64,000 nucleotides of DNA from Branchiostoma floridae. Lineage: Eukaryota; Chordata; Leptocardii; Amphioxiformes; Branchiostomatidae. The DNA lies in the NCBI RefSeq assembly GCF_000003815.2, contig NC_049986.1, forward strand, positions 15,979,485-16,043,484, read 5' to 3'. The notes under the pieces are model-generated. The model was not told where the DNA came from and did not search any database. It was given only the letters and a program-made list of their open reading frames with translations. Positions 57,131 through 64,000 of this stretch are shown one piece after another. Each line of letters opens with the position of its first letter. Position 1 is the first letter of the stretch. The translations under genes were made by a program, and so were the position numbers.

Positions 57131-58415
57131 GGTAACAAGATTCAAGTAAAATTTTTGACATAAACAACTTTAAAATGATTAATTTTGGCACTTTTCTGAG
57201 GGGAAATTTGTTTTCTTTTGGCCTCCTGACGTGACCTTCCGTGACCCCGCACAGAGCCACACCTGTGCGCGTCGCCGGAGAGTTAATTGAATCAAAGACC
57301 TAGCCAATCAGCGAAGAGGAGGCCAAAGGCTAATTAATATTCATAAGCGGGGCCTCATGATCCCGTATATAGCAGTGTTCCCGCCAGGGGGAGCAAAGCC
57401 CGCCTAAGGCTCTCGCATTTTAGACTATTCAGAAGGCTTTATATTGTATCAGTTCTTAGGGGCATATCTATGATAATCGTAGCAGTCACTTAACTTCTCT
57501 TCAGGAGTTTAGCGTAACACTGTTTCAGGTCAAACCGTCAAAGGCAACTAAAAACAAACTTTAACGTTACTGAGTTCAACAGTACTTATAACTTGTTATC
57601 CGAAGTTGAAACGCTAGCGATGGTATTTTCGCTGCGCTGTTAGCTCCGTGCGACTGTTGTTGACGGTCTTATAACGGTATATTTTGCACCCCTGTACCCT
57701 GGTATGAGTAACATTTGGTATAGATAGGCATAATATAGTTGGTAAAATGATCCAAGTAAAATTTTTGGCATAAAGTACTGTAAAAGGCTTAATTACAGCA
57801 CTTTTTTTAGGGGAAATTGGTTTTCTTTCGTTCTCCATGCCGTGACCTTTCGGACGTTCACCCCACAGAGCCGACATCTGCACCTGCGTCTAGCCGGCAG
57901 GAAGAGTTAATTCAATTAATGGTTCAGCCAATCAGCGAAGAGGAAAGCGAAGGCTAATTAATATTCATAAGCGGGACCACACAATACGTTAACTTGAAGA
58001 CTCAGGCCGTACAGACTTCTCGCCAGGATTTTTTCAAAGCGTCGGACAGGGGTCCGGGGGCCGCCGAATGTCCCTGGCGGGGTCCAGGGGCAGGGCCACT
58101 GTGGGGGGGACCCAGGTGGGCGAAGCCCCCCCGGAAGCTCTTGCATTTTAGGCTATTGAGAAGGCTTCTTTTATCAGTTTTTTTAGGGCCATATCTACGA
58201 TAATCGTAGCAGTCACTTACTTCTCTTCAGCAGTTTGACTTTAAAATATTTCGGGTCAAAGCTTCAAAGACAACTAAAACCTCATAAACAACAAACTTTA
58301 CTTAGCTCAACAGTATACAAAAATATTGTACGGGTTGCCATCCTTAGTTGAAGCGCTTATTTATAGCGCTAGTATCTTCGCTGCGCCGTTAGCCGCCGTG
58401 CGACTTTTGTTGACG
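57072..58415 (+). repeat. Tandemly duplicated promoter-like unit (two copies)
   Basis: Copy 1 (57072-57660) and copy 2 (57685-58415) share, in order, CTGTACCCTGGTAT, AGTAAAATTTTTG, GCCAATCAGCGAAGAGGA, GCTAATTAATATTCATAAGC, GCATTTTAG-CTATT and AATCGTAGCAGTCACTTA. Copy 1 has a TATATA at 57367 about 65 bases after the CCAAT motif; copy 2 does not and instead has an extra GC-rich stretch at 58035-58130. No convincing reading frame follows either copy. Confidence 0.7.
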
Positions 58416-59664
58416 GTCTGATATCCCTACGTCGCCGCCTCGCTGATATTCCCACGGACATGTTTCAAAAAAAATACCCAGCAAAAAACGCTGTTCTGCG
58501 TCAAATTCTATTCTATAAAACTCAGTGTTACAGTCTAAATATTTTGTAGAAGCACCGCTGTAGGAAAGAAGGTCCAAGCAATGTAAAACATCACGTAGCA
58601 TGAAGTTCGCTGTCAACTGGCACACAGCACATGACTGTTTGAAACTCTAAGTCTAATCAACAGCCGTGTTTGATTGATAGCCGGCGGTCCTATGATGAAG
58701 TCGGCGAAAGGTGCGTTAGTTAGAAAATCTGCGTTTAGTTTTGATACGTAATTATAAGTTAGACAGTGGCGAGAATGATTATTTTCTCATCAATATTTCT
58801 CTTCAGAATTATTTGAACTTAATTGTACATCTAAACAATTGGCTTACCTGTGCAATGTTTATATGATTAATGATCAGTGTACTGAAATCATGTGTAACGT
58901 ATGGCTCCTAGTCAATAGATCAGCATTTTCTCTATAGTGACCACCTGTCTATAGTGGCCACATTTCCTAGTGCTGTTGTTGTTTGGCATAAACTTTGAAC
59001 ATTTAAATTGTAAGTAACTTTAAACTGCCAGAGTTTCAGCCCAATAAAACACTCTCAGCGCCAGGGTATGAACAGACTGACCAGACAGACGAAAATAAAT
59101 CCTCGAACAAGGTTCAATCGTATCTTCCGGGTCTGGCAGGAAGTTGTTAAACTAAAATAAGAATAGGCTCGATGGTTGATTGCATACAAAGTAAAACAGT
59201 TTAACAGTTTTACAGCTTGAAGAAAACAAACGCTCCTACAGTACCTGCACCTGCTTGATAATTATTAAATCGTATGCCCTACTTGAATAAAAAAAGTTCA
59301 TTGCAATAATAAATGTACCCACATCACAAGGAGCTTATACTTTTTTAAACTTACACCTAGTTATCGTACTGAAAATTGTTAATGACATTACATGAAGTCA
59401 TTCAACAATTTTCAGTCATGATGAAAATTTTCTGAATGGAAGGTGTGATTATTGTCATTTTCTGAAAAATAGAAGCAAGCTCTGTTTTTACCTGGAGTCA
59501 ATTCACAATACCAGTCCACTTTGGGGGATAATGTACTGTTAAGAGGATGTTCCATTTTTGCGCAGGGGTGATTTGGAACAGTCCAATGTTGCGTGGGAAG
59601 GGGTATGGCTGAAATATGCTGTATTTGCTCTTAAGCAAATGTCGGCCTTTCTAGTATATATATA
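58416..59664. other. No gene recognised
   Basis: AT-rich apart from the 59368 hairpin. The 78-codon - frame at 58389-58625 has no known motif. Confidence 0.5.
59368..59416. repeat. Imperfect hairpin, 19-base arms
   Basis: ACTGAAAATTGTTAATGAC pairs with GTCATTCAACAATTTTCAGT (one bulge) around a 10-base loop. Confidence 0.65.
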
Positions 59665-59750
59665 TGGCGCTACGCGAACTTTAAGAACCACCGCGAACAC
59701 TCCATTTTCCCGGTCCCGCGAAATTAATTAAATGCATCTACAGTACTCCC
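59665..59750. repeat. CGCGAA-rich dispersed repeat, partial copy
   Basis: ACCACCGCGAACAC and CCCGCGAAATTAA, then CATCTACAGTACT, match the right half of the copy at 3945-4140. Confidence 0.6.
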
Positions 59751-59876
59751 AACTACCTGATACACAGCTTGTATGTAGAACAGACCCTGAAACACAGATA
59801 CAGCTGGTCAGAACTGGTGGTGCGGGTGTGGCAGAATTCCCGGTCGGCTCGTAGGAGTCCTCCACTGTACTTTCCA

Positions 59877-60035
59877 AGTAATCTCCAAGCAGATCTTGCT
59901 GTGGCATAAGATAGTATCATAATCTTGGTAAGGAGTTTAGCCAGGAGAGGAGTTTCATTGACCACAGCCGGCTAAACTCCTTCCCAAGCTTATGATACTA
60001 TCTTATACCACAGCAAGATCTGCTTGGAGATTACT
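59877..60035. mobile_element. CTCCAAGCAGA-family fold-back MITE (159 bp)
   Basis: Arms of about 50 bases start AGTAATCTCCAAGCAGATCT and differ at only a few positions from each other. The middle contains GGAGTTTAGCC and its inverse. Confidence 0.85.
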
Positions 60036-60129
60036 CTGCAACTTGCGCAAGAGAAGTTAGGCTCTAGCCTGTTTTGGCCTGAGAGTGGTGACTGTCAGTA
60101 GCGTGAGAACAGAATACCTGGACGGAGCC

Positions 60130-60840
60130 AAACGTCTGCTTGGAGAGTAGTGTTCCGGCGGTACTCTCCAAGCAGAGGTTTGACGTGTTTTTCTACCGCA
60201 ATATATAATGTAATGTAATGTAATGTAATAGCCTTTATTGCACATTCATGCCCTATCGGGCTAAGTACAGGCATATAGATACAAAGGGTAGTAATGCAGT
60301 AAACATGGTTTCTAAGACTAATCTAAAACATAAATTCTAAAACTATTCTAATACATTTGTTCGGCTTCTTCTCGTTTCTTAGTTATGTTAAATATGTAGC
60401 TTGAGATGTGTTTGTATAATGTCGTTTGATCAAAGCTCATAAGAAAAATGAATTTTTCAACACTAGACATATATTCAAAGCGAGGGAACTTTCCTATAAT
60501 ATGACTAAAAAGAATACTTCTATCTTTACTATATAAACTACAATCTAATAGAAAGTGAGATTCATCTTCGATCTTGTTCAGGTTACAGAACTGACAGACT
60601 CTTTGCTCCAGAGGTGTGCGGTTGTAAAGAAAACAGCACATGGAAAGCCCGATAAAAACGCAAAAAAAGACGTCAAAAACAGCCAAACCTCTACTTCGAG
60701 AGTTCCCGGCTGTTTTGACGTGTTTTTCTACCGCGATATGTAAGGAAAACAGCACAAAGTAGACAACCCCATAAAACGCGAAACACACACACACACACAT
60801 ACACGTCAAACCAGCCGGAGCCGGACCTCTGCTTGGAGAG
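60130..60840. mobile_element. Tandem CTCCAAGCAGA-family fold-back elements, one interrupted by a LINE
   Basis: One member has its left arm at 60153-60206 (ACTCTCCAAGCAGAGGTTTG, then ACGTGTTTTTCTACCGC) and its right arm at about 60631-60700, inverse and degenerate, with the LINE tail inserted between. The next, 60695-60840, is uninterrupted: CGAGAGTTCCC, TTTTGACGTGTTTTTCTACC, then ACGTCAAACC and CCTCTGCTTGGAGAGTT. A 40-base block starting GTGACTGTCAGTAGCGTGAG occurs on both sides, at 60088 and 60888. Confidence 0.65.
60207..60630 (-). pseudogene. LINE 3' end with zinc-knuckle C-terminus and ATTAC-type tail
   Basis: The - strand frame ending at 60348 carries a Cys-x2-Cys-x9-His-x4-Cys motif inside VCQFCNLNKIEDESHFLLDC, the zinc-binding end found in many CR1/L2-like and related LINE proteins. 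After the stop comes a 3' UTR containing AATAAAG, then five ATTAC-type units at 60207-60231, typical of LINEs with microsatellite tails. The 5' junction is near 60630, where the sequence resumes a fold-back element interrupted at 60207, so the copy is a short 5'-truncated insertion. The first 90 or so codons of the longer open frame that runs upstream to 61007 belong to that host repeat, not to the LINE. Confidence 0.72.
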
Positions 60841-61007
60841 TTCCCTGCTTGTGGAGCGGCCTGCTCGTGAGAGTGCGCCATGTGCAGGTGACTGTCAGTA
60901 GCGTGAGAACAGAATACCTGGACGGAAGAGCGCGGATATCTCCGGGCCATTCTGACGGTTTTCCCACGGACCGTACCACTCGCGGGGGGCGACACACCTT
61001 TATACAC

Positions 61008-62009
61008 GTGCCCTGATTACCCTGATTACCGTTCAACATCGTGCTACTTACGTCAAAAGCACAACTTTCATCGTCACAAAATTGCTGAGATTCCGTTCGG
61101 ATGATTTCACCCAATCGTCATCCTTTGTTAGCCTTTAAACAGGGGTCAGACTCAAAGTAAAAGGTGAAATGTAATCAAAGCTATGTGAGTTTCATGGGTA
61201 TCCTTAACTCCAGGAAGAAGTGTTATGTTCGAAAAGATCATGTACATATATTAATGAAAACATTATCAGCTGACCTTTTGCTAAATTCCACTTGTGGTGA
61301 ATTAGGCGATCTGTGTATGGCGTGTATTTGTAACACAATACATTCCCTATGCGTATGGACACTTGTATACTAGTAGTAGTACGTTCTGCATAGATTGCAA
61401 GCAGGCAAATTGTTCAAGATACCAAAGGACATAGCAAGACGAGTTTTCTTGTCGCCCCTAAAATCAGTTTTGAAGCCTAAATTTTGACATGCCTTGAATT
61501 CAGACACATTATAGTCATCAATAGGCAAGGTTGCTTGATTTGATTACATGTATTTGGAGAGTTAAGTAGAACACCGAATGAAATGTACTTAAGAATTAAG
61601 AATTTCTTTGGGGGGTTACTAGAATAATGAATTATTCCTTTTTATGCACATGGGACTAGTGTGCTGTTTATCATATAATATGAAGCATGTATTTATCATT
61701 TTCTGAAATGGATATCTATCGGAAAAAAACACTCCCTTCTGGAGTTTAGGACCCCTTAAGGTACAGGTAAATCTTCCTATTTAAGTGATTGTCCCTTTGT
61801 TCTACATAATACCACAGTGTCGCTAAGTGTCCATGATGACAAATACCTGTTTGTTTTACTATTCTAGTAGCCTGACTCGTCATACACCACACATACCTGG
61901 GGTGTGAGTTCGGCAGGAATTCCAGATGAAGTGAGCGTCATGAGCAAATTTGTTGTTCATCACATACCGATGGCACGCGCGAGGGAGCGAGATAAAATCG
62001 TCCTGTTGT
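61008..62009. other. No feature recognised
   Basis: AT-rich unique-looking sequence. Confidence 0.55.
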
Positions 62010-62098
62010 GCACCGTACGGTTAGTGTTACACGGGAGAGCGGATTTCCCGGCAATATATAGTGTTCAATGACGGATTGTCAATGGCCATGTGTAACGC

Positions 62099-62204
62099 TA
62101 GCCTGGTATCCAGTCGTATTATAGCTCCCGAGTCTCTTCTGTCCCCTTTGCAAATAGAGGACAGAAGAGACTCGGGAGTTATAATACGGCTGGATACCAG
62201 GCTA
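62099..62204. mobile_element. TAGCCTGG-family MITE, near-perfect fold-back (106 bp)
   Basis: Almost the whole element is a hairpin with arms of about 48 bases starting TAGCCTGGTATCCAG. It is flanked by exact 9-base repeats GTGTAACGC (62090-62098, 62205-62213). The next fold-back element begins at the very next base (62214). Confidence 0.9.
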
Positions 62205-62213
62205 GTGTAACGC

Positions 62214-62396
62214 TAGCCTCTACCAGGCTTCGGTGGTCTAATATAGTAGAAATTTGACAAATGGAGTGGCAATAGTACGCTAGGGGAGTCGGCCGGCCAG
62301 AGAGGAGTTATTTCCTCCCCTAGCGAACTGTTGTCACTCTATTTGTCCAATTTCTGCTATATCAGACTACCGATCCTTGGAGCCTGGTAGAGGCTT
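62214..62396. mobile_element. TAGCCTCTACCAGG-family fold-back MITE (183 bp)
   Basis: Left arm TAGCCTCTACCAGGCTT mirrors the right end AGCCTGGTAGAGGCTT. Inner halves also pair (TAGTAGAAATTTGACAAAT with its inverse). The middle contains GGGGAGTCGGCCGGCCAGAG. No clear target duplication was seen. Confidence 0.8.
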
Positions 62397-62485
62397 CACC
62401 GTATAGTTAGTGTTGCGTGGTTTCGTCGTAGAGCGGATTTCCCTGCAATAGTGTTCGATGACGAATTGTCAATGGCCATGTAACA

Positions 62486-64000
62486 CAGGAACTTCCTGAC
62501 GAGCATTCCATGGTCCGGTCAGGGACATGATCTTGTTGTTACAGAAATGGAAGATATCGGGTTCATAAATCAAAAGAAGAGGCGTTGAAATACCCTCGCG
62601 AGTAACGCAAATCGAAGAAATGAACTGAGTGGTAACGTTACACCGGTGATCAAATTCTGGATAAAGTTGAACGTTATTTCCTACACCAAAAATTGGACTT
62701 GCCCAATTTTTTTTCAATGGTAGAATTGTGTAAAATCAACGTGAAATATCTGAGTGCAATGTGCATAGGAATTGGCCTTAATTGACGGTGTAATTCTGCG
62801 TGTAAATGCAATTCAAAGATTTGTCATGTCATCGTTAAAGAGATTCATTAGTCACGTATGTGCACAGTTAACAGAATTTTTACCAAACAGGCAATGCCAT
62901 GTCTGTGATAAGACGCCAATGGACATTTTGAACCATGTTCCGTATTCTCTAGAGAAAAAACCTTGTGTAAGCGTGAGAACCATGGCTCGGGACTATTACT
63001 ACTATATAAGATTTTAATAAGATACCACTAACCAGCTCTAGCTCTCCGGGCGGTTTTTCCACCGTTTCCCACGGAAGGCGATGGTTAGAGAAAATCTTCA
63101 GCAATTACCAACCGATTACCTGATCCACACGCCCTGTCCCCTCCTACCCTGGGGCTAGGGACACCGCACTTTCTTATCCCTTGTTAGTGTTCCTATAATG
63201 TCGTGTTGCTTGTGCACATTGCAGCCATACCTTGTGCACTATATCGTGTATGTGCCTTGTGAAATATGCGCTAATTGGTTGATACCCAATAGTATCGTTC
63301 ACTACATACTAGACAGTCAGGGCATTTGTGGATTATGGCTAACCATTACAAACAGGTACACGGAACATCCTTAGCCACCGGCCTTTCTGGAGGCATTGGC
63401 GCATTGGCGAGTACAAGCTTTCCCGGAATTTTTCTTTTCCTTTCATATTTTCCTTTCCGGCGTGTTCCCAATTAAAAATCGTGAATACGTATATTAATTA
63501 TATGTGAAAAGTTGTATATAGGAATCATGGAACTCATCCATCCATTACAAAGTAGTCTCCAGGCAGACATGTTAGCTGGATAAAAAGAAGAAGAATTTGA
63601 CAGAAATAGGGACAAACAAGTTACTGTGGGTGTTCAATCAGTCTTTTACAGTTTATCCAGCGGCCGAACAGTTCACTCCTAGGCCAATTAAACTCCTACT
63701 AGACTTGCATTCCTAACTTGGCCAAACTCCCCTATGACTGGGGGTCAGGCGGGAGTCTTGTAGAGACTAATCACAAACAGGTACTCGGAAAATCTTGTCA
63801 CGGTTTCTACATTCGACATTTTTATGCAGAATTGGTTGACGCAAGTATACAAGTTTCAAAAAGTTTACGAATAAGATATTTTTAGATAGCGAAACTCTCG
63901 GGCGTTTCGAAATAAGACAGGAAATGTTATTTATGAAGTGGCAAGGGAAACAATAGAAATGATCTCAGCCGATTATGTGGACTCTTCAGACAGGGGAGTA
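62486..64000. other. No gene; partial MITEs
   Basis: TAGTCTCCAGGCAGACATG (63551) and the right half of a TAGCCTCTACC-family element (GAACAGTTCACTCCTAGGCC to GTCTTGTAGAGACTA, 63665-63768) are visible. The 81-codon + frame at 62772-63017 shows no family motif. Confidence 0.5.

Larger units (their letters stand above)
62010..62485. repeat. Tandem duplication flanking two MITEs
   Basis: CACCGTACGGTTAGTGTTAC...GTCAATGGCCATGTGTAAC (62012-62096) recurs as CACCGTATAGTTAGTGTTGC...GTCAATGGCCATGTAACAC (62397-62485). The MITEs at 62099-62204 and 62214-62396 lie between them, so the flanks duplicated before or with the insertions. Confidence 0.7.

Noticed and set aside
56534-57260. 146- and 189-codon - strand frames with a repeating peptide (PGYRGQKCPFLVKNW type)
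   Set aside because: They translate the 163-bp tandem repeat in shifting frames. The period is not a multiple of three and there is no known domain.
58389-58625. 78-codon - frame (MCQLTANFMLRDVLHCLDLL start)
   Set aside because: It has a plausible look but no motif and begins at the edge of the duplicated 57-58 kb unit; not supported as a gene.

Overview
The window looks like animal nuclear DNA, most probably amphioxus (Branchiostoma). The reasons are long AT-rich non-coding stretches with spliced-gene signals, an intact eukaryotic tRNA gene, several families of decayed non-LTR retrotransposons and SINEs, very many small fold-back (MITE-like) elements, and the short CATGTACATGTA-type motifs common in amphioxus assemblies. 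The species call is inference. Nothing bacterial or viral in organisation was seen. Three runs of N (938, 100 and 100 bases) are assembly gaps.

Only one host protein-coding exon can be named with confidence: a 735-base terminal exon on the + strand at 44981-45715. It encodes the end of a Mut7-C domain like that of EXD3 (mut-7-like 3'-5' exonuclease). Its upstream exons were not recognised, so part of the first 45 kb may be EXD3 intron, but this cannot be shown here. A tRNA-Lys(CUU) gene lies at 49464-49536 on the - strand.

Layout. 1-7.2 kb: non-coding, with one MITE, small tandem repeats and a LINE remnant. 7.2-9.45 kb: a tandem duplication of a small gene-like unit whose two copies have decayed in complementary places. 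10.6-15.7 kb: a MITE, a tRNA-derived SINE, and a 368-bp tandem array split by a 1.19-kb DNA transposon and by the large gap. 15.9-22.7 kb: sparse sequence with CRE/RFX-type palindromes, a promoter-like spot near 18.25 kb, a broken LINE reverse transcriptase and an inverted copy of a roughly 160-bp repeat array. 22.7-41 kb: mostly featureless, with a CA microsatellite, one LINE tail, SINE/LINE ends and a tandem array at 38 kb. 41.8-43.9 kb: a 1.83-kb non-autonomous LTR element with apparently identical LTRs, inserted into a MITE. 45-49.6 kb: the EXD3 end and the tRNA gene. 50-64 kb: dense fold-back elements, nested insertions, a 163-bp tandem array and a duplicated promoter-like unit.

There is no operon-like co-operation between genes. 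The main story is the layering of mobile elements. Four copies of one terminal-inverted-repeat family carry 9-bp target duplications. One DNA transposon has its unoccupied site preserved in a neighbouring tandem copy. One LINE end and one LTR element are each nested inside older fold-back elements.
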